A stretch of DNA of 64,000 bases. Origin: DASPSR01 sp035498715 (GTDB lineage: Bacteria > Nitrospirota > UBA9217). Both the position numbers and the translations under genes were made by a program. The notes below the pieces were generated by a model that saw nothing but the letters and a program-made list of their open reading frames with translations, did not search any database and was not told where the DNA came from. Positions 7,706-17,250 of this stretch are shown here, in pieces (the first letter of the stretch is position 1; every line of letters begins with the position of its first letter). The stretch is taken from the NCBI GenBank assembly GCA_035498715.1, contig DATJZV010000026.1:62001-126000 (forward strand), read 5' to 3'.

Positions 7706-8926
7706 ATGGCAATGAAAGCGAAAATAGGAGAAATCACGCAACAAAAACCTGATGAAGTAAGAACAAAGAATATAGGATTGCGCGGTGTGACAGTCGCGGA
7801 TACGAAGATCTCTGATGTCGATGGTGAGAACGGCATTCTTATTTACCGCGGGTATCGGATAGAAGAGCTTGCGGAAAACTCAACCTTCGAAGAGACCGCC
7901 TATCTGCTTCTCAATGACGCACTTCCCACGGCAGGACAGCTAAACGAATTTTCAAGCCGTCTTGTCGAGGCTCGGCGGACCCCGCGCTTTGTCCTTGAGA
8001 GTTTTAAACAGCTGCCGGCCCAGGCACGGCCCATGGATGTGCTCCAGGCATCGATATCGCTTCTCGCCATGGCCGATCCCGAGCTTGCGCAGGAAACGAG
8101 GGATGTAAACGTATCGAAGGCAATCCGGCTCATTGCGCAGGTCGCCGCTGTGGTGGCCTCTTGGCATCGGATACGTCAGGGATTGGAATCGCTTCAATCC
8201 GATGATGGGCTCTCTCATGCCGGAAATTTTCTCTGGCAGCTTACGGGGAAGAAACCTGACCGGGAGATGGCGAAAGCCCTCGACACGGCATTGGTGCTCC
8301 ATGCCGACCATTCATTTAACGCATCCACGTTCGCCTGCCGCGAGGTGGTTTCGACACAGGCGCACATATACGCCGGCGTTGCCGCCGGGGTGGGGGCCCT
8401 TTCCGGTAGCCTGCACGGCGGCGCCAATGCGCAGGTTATGAAGATGCTCATGGAATTGCAAAATGAGAAGGACATTGCGGGGTGGGTGAGAAAACAGCTC
8501 GACAGCGGCCAGAAGATCATGGGCATGGGCCATGCGGTGTACAAGACCACCGACCCACGCGCGAAATTCCTGAAAGAGATGTGCAAGCGCCTCGGTAAGA
8601 AGCTCGGCCAGGAGCAGTGGTACCTCCTGTCCACGCAGATCGAGGAGACCGCGGTCGCCGAGTTCGAGAAGCGGGGCAAGACCACGATCAAACCCAATGT
8701 GGATTTCTACAGCGCCCCGGTCTACCACATGATGGGTATTCCGGGGGATATCATGACCCCGATCTTCGCCATGGCACGAATCGCTGGCTGGACCGCCCAT
8801 ATCATCGAAGAGAAGTTCGCGGAGGCGCAGGGAAAACCTGCCCTGTATAGACCGTCATCGGACTATATCGGCAACTATTGCGGAAAAACGGGATGCACCT
8901 ATGCACCGGTTGAGAAGAGAAAGTGA
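7706..8926 (+). CDS. gltA: Citrate synthase
   Basis: 406 residues that condense oxaloacetate with acetyl-CoA. Family signatures are clear: LHADHSFNAS near residue 197, SGSLHGGANAQV near 235, the catalytic-histidine segment MGMGHAVYKTTDPRAK near 271, and the catalytic aspartate in NVDFYSAPVY near 331. Length suits the short type II-like/2-methylcitrate-synthase-related bacterial form. An AAGAGAAGG ribosome site precedes the ATG. It lies 56 bp behind aconitase and is probably cotranscribed with it. A 2-methylcitrate synthase is the main alternative, less likely without prp genes nearby. Confidence 0.93.
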   Translation: MAMKAKIGEITQQKPDEVRTKNIGLRGVTVADTKISDVDGENGILIYRGYRIEELAENSTFEETAYLLLNDALPTAGQLNEFSSRLVEARRTPRFVLESFKQLPAQARPMDVLQASISLLAMADPELAQETRDVNVSKAIRLIAQVAAVVASWHRIRQGLESLQSDDGLSHAGNFLWQLTGKKPDREMAKALDTALVLHADHSFNASTFACREVVSTQAHIYAGVAAGVGALSGSLHGGANAQVMKMLMELQNEKDIAGWVRKQLDSGQKIMGMGHAVYKTTDPRAKFLKEMCKRLGKKLGQEQWYLLSTQIEETAVAEFEKRGKTTIKPNVDFYSAPVYHMMGIPGDIMTPIFAMARIAGWTAHIIEEKFAEAQGKPALYRPSSDYIGNYCGKTGCTYAPVEKRK

Positions 8927-9052
8927 CTGTCGCACGGCGCCGTAATTGATCCTTCCTTGCTTGATTCGGAATCCAGTGGTTTCATTTTGAATTCCCTCAC
9001 TCATGGGAGCGACAGTCAAGAAGAAGGAAATAAAATAAACGGAGGATGCCAG

Positions 9053-10558
9053 ATGGCAGAGAAGAAGGCAATTAAGAAATTACGCAAACCAGGCAAAGCA
9101 GAATACCGCCCCAAACAGGAACACATGGTGTCCTCCAAGCAGGGGGTGAAAAAAATGAAAGCCAGTTCATTGAAATCATTTAAAGAAAAAAGAATGACGA
9201 TACAGTCAATCAACCCTTACACTGAAGAGGTCATGCAAGAGTTCACGCTCATGACGGAGCCTGAGATCAACGAGCAGGTTGTAAAATCCCGTCAGGCGTT
9301 CAACCGCTGGAGCGCGCGGCCCATTTCGGAGAGAGCCTTCCTGGTCAAACGACTAGGCGAGCATCTGAGGAACGAAAAAAGGAAATACGCGGAAATCATT
9401 ACTCGCGAGATGGGTAAAACCATTAAAGAGTCGCTCGCCGAGGTCGAAAAGTGCGCTTGGCTCTGTGATTACTATGCCGAGAACGCCGAGCGGTTCCTGA
9501 AACCTGAGGAGATTAAGACGGAGAACAGGAAGAGCTATATCATGTTCCAGCCTCTGGGCTTGGTGCTCGCGATCATGCCTTGGAATTTTCCGTACTGGCA
9601 GGCGCTGCGGTTTGGGATCCCGGCAATCATAGCCGGGAATGCGATCCTGCTGAAGCATGCCTCGAACGTCCCGATGACAGCGCTCTCCATCGAGGACGCT
9701 TTCATGGTTGCGGGTTTTCCGGAGAACGTGTTCAAGACCCTGATCATCGATTCAAAGGAAGCGCTCAGGCTTATTGATAACGACAAGGTCGATGCTGTGT
9801 CGCTGACCGGCAGCAACAAGGCCGGCGAAGAAGTCGGCGCTCATGCGGGGGGGAAGATCAAAAAAGTCGTGCTCGAGCTCGGCGGCTCTGATCCTTTCAT
9901 CGTGCTCGATGATGCCGATGTGGAAAAGGCGGGCACGATGGCGGCCAATGCAAGAATGATCAATGCTGGCCAGAGCTGCATTGCGGCGAAGCGCTTTATC
10001 GTGATGGACAAGGTGGCCGATGAGTTCAAGAAATATTTCACCGCTCGGCTAAAAGAACTCATTGTCGGCGATCCAATGGACGGGAAAACCGATGTCGGCC
10101 CGGTGGCCAAACGGGATATACTTAATTCTCTGAACGGACAGCTGCGGGACGCGAAGGCAAAAGGCGCGGAGGTGATTCAGCTTGATCATACCTTCAAGAA
10201 AGGGCTGTTCTTTCCTCCATGCGCGGTATATAATCCGACGAAGAACAGCAAGGTCCTGACCGAAGAGGTGTTCGGTCCGATCGCACCGGTCATTATCGTC
10301 AAGAATGAGGACGAAGCAGTCCGCGTGGCCAATGAGACGCAGTTCGGCCTCGGCGCCGCCATCTGGAGCAGAAACCTCGAGCGGGCGGAACGGCTGGCGG
10401 CAAGGATCGATGCCGGAACAGTCACGATAAACGACATGGTGAAGTCAGACCCGCGGCTTCCCTTCGGGGGCATCAAGAAGTCCGGCATCGGCAGAGAGCT
10501 GTCGCACTACGGACTGAAGGAGTTTGTGAATATTAAGACCGTGGTTGTAAAAGAATAG
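9053..10558 (+). CDS. NAD(P)-dependent aldehyde dehydrogenase, succinate-semialdehyde dehydrogenase type
   Basis: 501 residues. The ALDH core starts with the typical TIQSINPYTEEVMQEF and carries MPWNFPYWQALRFGIPA, the glutamate motif LELGGSDPFIVLDDAD, the catalytic cysteine in NAGQSCIAAKRFIV, EEVFGPIAPV and PFGGIKKSGIGRE. These match the GabD/Sad-like succinate-semialdehyde dehydrogenases best; true substrate is uncertain. The start at 9053 has an excellent GGAGG site (9041-9045). It adds a 47-residue Lys-rich N-terminal tail before the usual family start, which would be the ATG at 9194, itself without a good ribosome site. It follows citrate synthase by 126 bp. Confidence 0.9.
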   Translation: MAEKKAIKKLRKPGKAEYRPKQEHMVSSKQGVKKMKASSLKSFKEKRMTIQSINPYTEEVMQEFTLMTEPEINEQVVKSRQAFNRWSARPISERAFLVKRLGEHLRNEKRKYAEIITREMGKTIKESLAEVEKCAWLCDYYAENAERFLKPEEIKTENRKSYIMFQPLGLVLAIMPWNFPYWQALRFGIPAIIAGNAILLKHASNVPMTALSIEDAFMVAGFPENVFKTLIIDSKEALRLIDNDKVDAVSLTGSNKAGEEVGAHAGGKIKKVVLELGGSDPFIVLDDADVEKAGTMAANARMINAGQSCIAAKRFIVMDKVADEFKKYFTARLKELIVGDPMDGKTDVGPVAKRDILNSLNGQLRDAKAKGAEVIQLDHTFKKGLFFPPCAVYNPTKNSKVLTEEVFGPIAPVIIVKNEDEAVRVANETQFGLGAAIWSRNLERAERLAARIDAGTVTINDMVKSDPRLPFGGIKKSGIGRELSHYGLKEFVNIKTVVVKE

Positions 10559-10580
10559 ATCACAGAAGCGGCAATAACCT

Positions 10581-10632
10581 GGGAGACACAGCGGAAGTGA
10601 AAGAGTGAAACTTAAGCTCCCTAGTGTCTCCC
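10581..10632 (+). other. Long inverted repeat between aldehyde dehydrogenase and the ThDP enzyme
   Basis: GGGAGACAC (10581-10589) is the exact reverse complement of GTGTCTCCC (10624-10632), with a 34-nt loop that itself holds AAGT/ACTT pairing. A T-rich stretch (10641-10650, TTTTTGTTTT) follows 8 nt later. It could be a weak terminator of the upstream gene or an attenuator-like leader, since the next start is only 44 nt downstream. Confidence 0.4.
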
Positions 10633-10675
10633 GTGGCTAATTTTTGTTTTCAATATTTACGAGGTTTGACTATCA

Positions 10676-12310
10676 ATGAAGGCATCGGATCTGTTCGTGA
10701 AACAGCTTGAGGAAGAGGGTGTCGAGTATATCTTCGGTCTGCCAGGCGAGGAAAATCTCGATCTCCTCGAATCGCTCCGTACATCGTCGATCAAAGTCGT
10801 CATTACCCGTCACGAGCAGGCCGCGGCTTTCATGGCCGCTACCTATGGCCGGTTGACCGGAAAAGCGGGTGTTTGTTTCTCGACGCTCGGGCCGGGGGCG
10901 ACGAACTTGGTGACAGGGGTTGCTCATGCACAGCTCATTGGCGCGCCGCTCGTGTCTATATCAGGCCAGAAAGCGATAAGATCAAACTGGCAGGCCCGGT
11001 TCCAGCTCATCGACGTGGTGAACCTGATGCGTCCGATCACCAAGGAATCTGTCTCAATCGTGGACCCAAACACGCTGCCGACGATCCTCCGGAACGCTTT
11101 CAAGCTGGCGCAGGCAGAGCGGCCCGGAGCGGTGCACGTGGAGCTGCCTGAGGATGTTGCGGAAAGCCAGACGGATGCAGTCGTACAGAAGCGAGGTCTT
11201 GTGCGCAGGCCCGCGCCGGACCCCAAGACGATTGTCCATGCCGCGGAGATGATAAATACAGCGCAGCGACCACTTATTATCCTCTCGTCGGGGGCGAATA
11301 GGAACCTGATCACCCGGCAGTTGATGCAGTTCATCGAGAAGACGGGGATCTACGCTGTGCACACCCAGATGGGGAAGGGTGTGCTGAGTGACTCATCGGA
11401 ATACAGCCTCCTGGCAACTGGTATCCACAAGCGCGATTGGGTGAACTGTGGCATCGACCGCGCAGACACGATCATCACGATCGGGTACAACATCGTCGAA
11501 TATCCTCCCTATGTCTGGAACAGTCACCTCGACAAGAAGATCATCAACATCGATTTTGCCGAGGCGGAGGTGGACAAGTACTATGATCCGGATATCGAAA
11601 TCATTGGTGATATTTCATGCTCGCTCCGGCAACTCCGGGAATTGATTACGGGCAGGAAGAGTGATGAAACCTTCAAGTCCATCCGGGAATTCCTGGACAG
11701 GAAGCTCTCCCTTGACTTCAAGAAACGGTATCCCTTGACACCCCAGGAGATCGTGTGGCATGCGCGCGAGGCGCTGTCGCATGAAGACATTCTGACTCTC
11801 GATAACGGAATCTACAAGCTCTGGTTCTCCCGTCTTTACCGGACCTACAAGCCGAATACTTTCCTGCTGGACAACGCACTCGCGACCATGGGCGCAGGGC
11901 TCTCGGCCGGCATCATGGCCAAGATGCTCAGGCCCGACCGAAATGTGCTGGCGGTGGTAGGGGATGGCGGATTCATGATGAACTCCCAGGAGCTGGAGAC
12001 TGCTCTGCGGCATAACGTTCCCCTTGTTGTTCTGATCTTGAATGATAATGCTTTCGGATTTGTCAAATGGGAGCAACAAAGCAAGGGCTTTGCGAGCTTC
12101 GGCCTGGACTATTCAAATCCGGATTTTGTAAAGTACGCAGAAAGCTACGGAGCAGTCGGCATGAGGGTAAAGGAAGGGGACAATCTCTCAGAACTAATAC
12201 GGCGAGCGTTCTCGCTGAAAAAGCTGGTTCTCATAGAGTGCCCCGTCGACTACTCGGTCAACTATGAAACTTTCTCAAGGGATCTCGCTAACATCGCCTG
12301 CGAATATTGA
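10676..12310 (+). CDS. Acetolactate synthase large-subunit-like ThDP-dependent enzyme
   Basis: 544 residues. The N-terminal pyrimidine domain has the catalytic glutamate in ITRHEQAAAFMAATYGRLTG, then a central domain, and a C-terminal diphosphate-binding domain with GDGGFMMNSQELETALRH followed by ILNDNAFGFVKW. It most resembles acetolactate synthases (AlsS/IlvB-like), which join two pyruvates with loss of CO2. No regulatory ilvN subunit lies next to it and the neighbour is an aldehyde dehydrogenase. A catabolic acetolactate synthase, or another ThDP carboligase or decarboxylase, is therefore as plausible as a branched-chain biosynthetic role. The ribosome site is weak (ACGAGG, 13 nt before the ATG). 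Confidence 0.87.
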   Translation: MKASDLFVKQLEEEGVEYIFGLPGEENLDLLESLRTSSIKVVITRHEQAAAFMAATYGRLTGKAGVCFSTLGPGATNLVTGVAHAQLIGAPLVSISGQKAIRSNWQARFQLIDVVNLMRPITKESVSIVDPNTLPTILRNAFKLAQAERPGAVHVELPEDVAESQTDAVVQKRGLVRRPAPDPKTIVHAAEMINTAQRPLIILSSGANRNLITRQLMQFIEKTGIYAVHTQMGKGVLSDSSEYSLLATGIHKRDWVNCGIDRADTIITIGYNIVEYPPYVWNSHLDKKIINIDFAEAEVDKYYDPDIEIIGDISCSLRQLRELITGRKSDETFKSIREFLDRKLSLDFKKRYPLTPQEIVWHAREALSHEDILTLDNGIYKLWFSRLYRTYKPNTFLLDNALATMGAGLSAGIMAKMLRPDRNVLAVVGDGGFMMNSQELETALRHNVPLVVLILNDNAFGFVKWEQQSKGFASFGLDYSNPDFVKYAESYGAVGMRVKEGDNLSELIRRAFSLKKLVLIECPVDYSVNYETFSRDLANIACEY

Positions 12311-12651
12311 TTTTTGCTGCTGCTTGCTGCTATCGGGAAGAAACTGAGTCTTTGCTTATATAACCAAGTCGTTTAACGCGACTGCATCCTTGTTGCATTT
12401 AGTATTCATCGGGGAGCGTCAAAACGATTATCCCTTCTCTTGCAGGAGAGCCAGTACGGGGCTGTGGTATATTGTGGTTATATTTTGCGGGAGATATGAG
12501 ATTCATCACGACGGTTGTCCTGGGCGGGCATGTCAGATTCTTCGCCGCTGCCCAGAAAGACATAAAAAGATGATGCTGGTTTTTCAACGCCGGTTAACAG
12601 TCACATACAAGGTGTGCAAGGGAAAATCGGTTTAGTCCGAATAAGGAAGCC
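12311..12651. other. Intergenic region without a recognised gene
   Basis: About 340 bp between the ThDP enzyme and the methyltransferase. Short open frames here lack ribosome sites and protein-like composition. No terminator with a T-run and no repeat was seen. Confidence 0.4.
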
Positions 12652-13284
12652 ATGAAATCAGACAAGCGAAGAGACTTTGACAAAGAGGCTGCCACTTGGG
12701 ACCGGAACCCGGGCCGCATCAAGCTCGCCGAGGACGTGGCTGATACAATCATCCGGGAGATAAAACCGACGGAGGACATGGACGTCCTGGATTTCGGCTG
12801 CGGCACGGGACTGGTGACGCTCCGGTTGCAGCCTTTCGTGAAGACGATAACCGGTGCAGACAGTTCAAAGGGGATGCTCGGCGTACTCCAGGACAAGGTG
12901 AGCAGGTTCGGCTTGAAGAATGTAGAGGCCCAATTCATGGATGCTGAAAGTGGGGGGCTGGTGGCAGGGAAGTTTCACGTGGTCGTGAGCAGCATGACGC
13001 TGCATCATATCCATGATCCTGCGCAGCTGTTTCGGAAGCTGCGCGACCTCCTGCATCCCGGCGGTACCCTCTGCATCTCCGACCTTGACAAGGAGGACGG
13101 TTCCTTCCACGGTGATCAAACCGGCGTTTTGCATTTCGGTTTTGAGCGACCATATCTGAAAGGGCTTCTTGAAAAGGCCGGTTTTCACGAGGTTCGCGAC
13201 GTAACAGCCGCAACGGTTGTAAAAGAGATTGAGGGGAAGGGGAAAAAAACGTTTACGGTTTTCATGATAACAGGGAAAAAGTAA
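12652..13284 (+). CDS. Class I SAM-dependent methyltransferase
   Basis: 210 residues. Motif I is VLDFGCGTGLVTLRL (about residues 44-58) with the acidic motif II in ITGADSSKGML. A Methyltransf_11-type pattern follows: SSMTLHHIHDPAQLFRKL and LHPGGTLCISDLDKEDGSF. Substrate is unknown; the family covers ubiquinone, biotin-precursor and many small-molecule methylases. An ATAAGGAAG ribosome site precedes the ATG. It stands alone, convergent with the histidine kinase gene 50 bp downstream. Confidence 0.85.
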   Translation: MKSDKRRDFDKEAATWDRNPGRIKLAEDVADTIIREIKPTEDMDVLDFGCGTGLVTLRLQPFVKTITGADSSKGMLGVLQDKVSRFGLKNVEAQFMDAESGGLVAGKFHVVVSSMTLHHIHDPAQLFRKLRDLLHPGGTLCISDLDKEDGSFHGDQTGVLHFGFERPYLKGLLEKAGFHEVRDVTAATVVKEIEGKGKKTFTVFMITGKK

Positions 13285-13334
13285 TGGCAAGCAGGCAGGT
13301 GGCACCCGTATTATGGGATGTTATATTCCGTGAA

Positions 13335-15878
13335 TCACAGAGCGGCTTTGACACATTCCTTGGATTCGCTGTCCAGCAGTTCCTTTACTTTGTTTAAGAG
13401 CTCGTTGGGTGATACTGGCTTTGAAAGGAAGTTCACGCCATCTTCGAGGATGCCCTTCTTATGAATGATCTCAGCGGTATATCCGCTCGTAAAAAGCGCC
13501 TTGACCGCAGGGTGTGTCTTCCTGATCTCGTCATAGGTCTGTCTGCCGTTCTTTCTCGGCATGATGACATCCAGGATGACGAGCTGGATCGCATCTCTAT
13601 TTCCCCGGTATTTTTGTATCGCCTCTTCGCCATCTGAAGCTTCAATGACGGAATAGCCTGATCCCTGGAGTACCGATCTCATAAGGTTCCTGACGCTGGT
13701 ATCATCCTCAGCGATCAGGAGGGTCTCTGCGCCAGCCTTCGGCACGGAGGCGTTAACACGCGTTGCTTGCTCGAACGCGACCCTGCTCAGCGGGAGGTAA
13801 ATATTGAAGGTAGTCCCGATGGCCGGTACGCTATGGACGTCGATATACCCATTGTGCTGTTTTACGATCCCATAGACGATTGCAAGACCAAGTCCGGTCC
13901 CTTTGCCTGTAGACTTGGTGGTGAAGAACGGTTCAAAGATTCTCTCTACGGTATTCTTGTCCATGCCCGTACCGGTGTCCGTCACCGTCAGATTAGCGTA
14001 TTTCCCGAGCTTTCCATAGCCATGCTTCTTTACATATTCGTTGTCCAACTCAACGATTCTTGTTTCAATGGTCAGCTTCCCTCCTTGCGGCATGGCGTCC
14101 CGCGCATTCGTGGCTAGGTTTATCAATACCTGCTCGATCTGGCCCGCGTCCGCCTTGATGGGTATCGACTCACCGCGCAGGACCTGCGTGATTTCGATAT
14201 CTTCTCCAATGAGCCGCTCTACGAGCTTCTCGACCCGCCGCACAAGCGTATTCATATCCACCTGCTTCGGGGCGATGATCTGCTTCCTGCTGAACGCAAG
14301 GAGGCTCTGAGTAAGGTTGGCTGCACGCTCCGTCGATGCAAGAATACTGTCCACATTCGGCCGGAGCGGATCGTTCTCATGCATCTTCATCTGTATGAGA
14401 CTGCTGTATCCGATGATAGCCGTCAGAATATTGTTGAAGTCGTGCGCCACGCCGCCCGCCAGTGTTCCAATGGCCTCCATTTTCTGAGCATGTCGCAGCT
14501 GTTCTTCGAGCTTCTTTTTCTCGGTAATATCGTTATGGATCTCGATGACTGATATGATCTTCCCCTGGGAATCCTTCAGCGGAAAAGATTTGACCTCGGT
14601 GTAGATGGGGACCCCTTCCTTATCGAAGTGCGTGTGGACGGAGATGTGCGGCTCGCCCGTCTCGAATGTCCGCCGTACGGCGCAGTCTTCACCAGACTCG
14701 TAGCAGGGCGAGGATCTGTGGTGTGAGACCTCATAGCAGTGCCGACCTATAATATCGTGCAATGGCAGTTTGAGCTTGCTGCAATAGGCCTTGTTGACAG
14801 AGGCAATTTTTAAGTCCCGGCTGATGACGATGAACCCTTCGTCCACGGTTTCAAGGACATTCTTGATGAACTCCTCGGAACGCCTGTGCTCGGTGATGTT
14901 CCTGAAAATGGCACGGGTCGCGGTGGGTCGTCCATCCACCGTGCTGCAGTTGATGCTGCCTTCGACCAAGATCGGCCTGCCGTCCTTGGTCACAAATGTA
15001 GCGCCGATACGGTCGATTTTTTCTCCAGCCACTATGCGCTGGAAGGCTTCTATGCAGTCTATCCTGGAATCAGGATGGATGATATCGAGCAGGGTGAGCC
15101 GGGCGACATCCTCCTCGGTATATCCGAGTGTCTCTTGCCACGCCCTGTTGACATATTGAAACGTGCCGTTGGGGCCAACACTCAGGATGAGGTCATTTGC
15201 GTTATCGAACAGATCCCGGTATTTCGCCTCGCTCTCCTGGAGCGATTTTTCCATGCGCTTCCGCATGGTGATGTTGCGTGCTATGCTCAGAATCCCGAGT
15301 ATCTTCCCGCCTTGAATTTGTGGTGTCGAAATCATTTCTCCTGTAAAATATTCGCCTGATTTCGAGAGAATTCGCAGTTCGTAGGGAGACGGTGTCTGGC
15401 CTGCCAAAAGACGTCCGAAAGCATCACGTGCCAAGGAGAGGTCCTCAGGATGGATGATTGACTGAAAATGTCTGCCGAGGTATTCAGCACATGAAAAACC
15501 AGTAATGATTTCGAACGCTGGGTTCAGCGTGGTGAATTCCCCTTCAAGGGAAAGCGTAAAGATGACGTCCTCGGCGGTCTGAATGAGACTGCGATACCGC
15601 TGTTCCGATTCGCGGAGTTTTTTCTCGGAGGCCCTGAGCCTTCTCATAATAAAACTGCTATAGGCGCCGAAGCCGACGAGAATGAGCATGGTAAATATTC
15701 GCTCTAGAATTGTTAGGAACGAAGGAGCCAGCAGTTGGGCGATAAATGGCCCTCTTTTAAAAAGGAAAGCGTCTGTGACGGCGTCGGCGAGCCACATCAT
15801 GAATCCAAGGCCGATTCCGATAAAGATCATTTTCCCTGGCATGTTCTTGCGCCGTATGCTTTCTAATTCCATCTTCAT
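13335..15878 (-). CDS. Membrane hybrid sensor histidine kinase with three PAS domains and a receiver
   Basis: 847 residues. Two membrane helices lie at about 17-40 and 54-78, then a short coiled coil and three PAS/PAC units (about 90-210, 215-335, 340-455). The dimerisation domain has the phospho-acceptor in GGVAHDFNNILTAI, and the ATPase domain shows NLATNARDAM, DTGTGMD and GKGTGLGLAIVYG. A C-terminal receiver (about 718-835) has its acceptor aspartate in LVILDVIMPRKNG. The third PAS contains a Cys/His-rich stretch (RHCYEVSHHRSSPCYESGE plus DC). It should autophosphorylate and pass phosphate to its own receiver. No separate response regulator is adjacent, so the output is unknown. Confidence 0.93.
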   Translation of the reverse strand: MKMELESIRRKNMPGKMIFIGIGLGFMMWLADAVTDAFLFKRGPFIAQLLAPSFLTILERIFTMLILVGFGAYSSFIMRRLRASEKKLRESEQRYRSLIQTAEDVIFTLSLEGEFTTLNPAFEIITGFSCAEYLGRHFQSIIHPEDLSLARDAFGRLLAGQTPSPYELRILSKSGEYFTGEMISTPQIQGGKILGILSIARNITMRKRMEKSLQESEAKYRDLFDNANDLILSVGPNGTFQYVNRAWQETLGYTEEDVARLTLLDIIHPDSRIDCIEAFQRIVAGEKIDRIGATFVTKDGRPILVEGSINCSTVDGRPTATRAIFRNITEHRRSEEFIKNVLETVDEGFIVISRDLKIASVNKAYCSKLKLPLHDIIGRHCYEVSHHRSSPCYESGEDCAVRRTFETGEPHISVHTHFDKEGVPIYTEVKSFPLKDSQGKIISVIEIHNDITEKKKLEEQLRHAQKMEAIGTLAGGVAHDFNNILTAIIGYSSLIQMKMHENDPLRPNVDSILASTERAANLTQSLLAFSRKQIIAPKQVDMNTLVRRVEKLVERLIGEDIEITQVLRGESIPIKADAGQIEQVLINLATNARDAMPQGGKLTIETRIVELDNEYVKKHGYGKLGKYANLTVTDTGTGMDKNTVERIFEPFFTTKSTGKGTGLGLAIVYGIVKQHNGYIDVHSVPAIGTTFNIYLPLSRVAFEQATRVNASVPKAGAETLLIAEDDTSVRNLMRSVLQGSGYSVIEASDGEEAIQKYRGNRDAIQLVILDVIMPRKNGRQTYDEIRKTHPAVKALFTSGYTAEIIHKKGILEDGVNFLSKPVSPNELLNKVKELLDSESKECVKAAL

Positions 15879-16085
15879 CCGCCTGAAAATGATGTTTGAT
15901 CGTTCGTCCGCCTGAGGCGCACCTGTACGCGAATCTTATCGGGATTCCAAGGCGAAAACTTTAATATAAGGATGAATGTCGCCGACGGCCTCGTTCGTAG
16001 TTCGATTGATTTTTGAACGAAACAAAGCATGATTCGCATGTCTGTTCAGCTATGAGGCAAAAAGTGTGGCATAAAAAATCAGAAT

Positions 16086-16094
16086 TGATATAAT
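16086..16094 (+). promoter_or_regulatory. Extended -10 promoter upstream of the sugar-kinase-like gene
   Basis: TGATATAAT at 16086-16094 is a perfect extended -10. Transcription would start near 16101, downstream of a possible ATG at 16093, which argues that translation begins at the next in-frame ATG (16126). Confidence 0.5.
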
Positions 16095-16125
16095 GCATAA
16101 GATCCTGAAGAAAGATATTATTCCC

Positions 16126-17250
16126 ATGATTGATGCGATTATCTCTCACTTCACCCTCCGGGGAACGCTCATTAGGGCAGAGCGGTTCGGTTCCGGGCTG
16201 ATCAACGATACCTACCTCTGCGAGTTCGGTGATGTCGGCAATATTCTTAAGTACATTCTCCAGCGCATCAATACGACGGTATTCAGACATCCCGAACAGG
16301 TTATGGAGAATGTGGAGGTCGTAACCGCTCATATCGTGAGCAGACTCCTTGCGGAAGGCGTTCAAGACCCATATGCCGTCACGCCGGCGCTCATCCCCAC
16401 TCGGCATGGCCGTTCATTCCATCGCGATGACTCCGGAGCGTATTGGCGCATGCTTCATTATATAGAAGCGGGGCTCGTGTTTGATACGATCAAGGATGTG
16501 CGACACGCCTATGAGGTCGGCCGGGGCCTCGGGCGGTTCCAATCGTTGGTGTCGGACCTGCCGCCGGAGCGGCTTCACGATACCCTCCCGGGTTTTCACC
16601 ATACTCCGAAATACCTCAAGGAATTCGACGATGCGGTGAAGGCTGATGTCAAGAACAGGACTACCGGCATCAATGCTGAGATAGCGTTCGTGTCACGAGG
16701 GCGCTATCTCGCTCCACTGCTCACGGAGCTGATGAACTCTGGTCAGCTGCCCGTTCGCGTGGTGCATAACGATCCCAAGGTAAATAACGTTCTGATCCAT
16801 GCGGCGACAGGTGAGGCCATGTGCATGATCGACTTGGATACGGTCAAGCCCGGTATCGTTCACTTCGATTTCGGCGACTGCGTGCGCTCTGCGGCCAACC
16901 CTGAGGGTGAGGATGCGGAGGATTTGAGGAAAGTCGGACTTAATCTGCCTCTCTTCGAAGCGGTGGCCTGCGGATATCTGCGCGAAGCGGGCGATTTCCT
17001 TACGGAGAAAGAAGTCGAGATGCTGCCCGCATCGGTGAAGGTGATCACCTTCGAGCTCGGTCTCCGCTTTCTGACCGATTATCTCCGGGGAGACACGTAT
17101 TTTAGGATCAAATATCGCGACCACAATTTGCATCGGGCACGAGTCCAGTTCAAGCTGCTTGAAAGCATCGAAAAGGCCGAGGAGGACATCGCCGCCATCA
17201 TGAAAAAAAACATGGTTATTGGAGACAGACATGATTCGCCGATGAGATGA
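16126..17250 (+). CDS. APH-fold kinase, N-acetylhexosamine 1-kinase (NahK)-like
   Basis: 374 residues of the aminoglycoside-phosphotransferase fold. The N-terminal lobe has ERFGSGLINDTYLCEF. The catalytic loop is VVHNDPKVNNVLI, and the metal-binding segment MIDLDTVKPGIVHFDFGDCV matches the pattern of NahK-type sugar kinases rather than antibiotic kinases. It likely phosphorylates a sugar at C1; the exact sugar is unknown. I start at 16126 because an extended -10 overlaps the earlier ATG (16093) and because family members begin near this point. It is divergent from the sensor kinase; no sugar transport gene is next to it. Confidence 0.85.
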   Translation: MIDAIISHFTLRGTLIRAERFGSGLINDTYLCEFGDVGNILKYILQRINTTVFRHPEQVMENVEVVTAHIVSRLLAEGVQDPYAVTPALIPTRHGRSFHRDDSGAYWRMLHYIEAGLVFDTIKDVRHAYEVGRGLGRFQSLVSDLPPERLHDTLPGFHHTPKYLKEFDDAVKADVKNRTTGINAEIAFVSRGRYLAPLLTELMNSGQLPVRVVHNDPKVNNVLIHAATGEAMCMIDLDTVKPGIVHFDFGDCVRSAANPEGEDAEDLRKVGLNLPLFEAVACGYLREAGDFLTEKEVEMLPASVKVITFELGLRFLTDYLRGDTYFRIKYRDHNLHRARVQFKLLESIEKAEEDIAAIMKKNMVIGDRHDSPMR

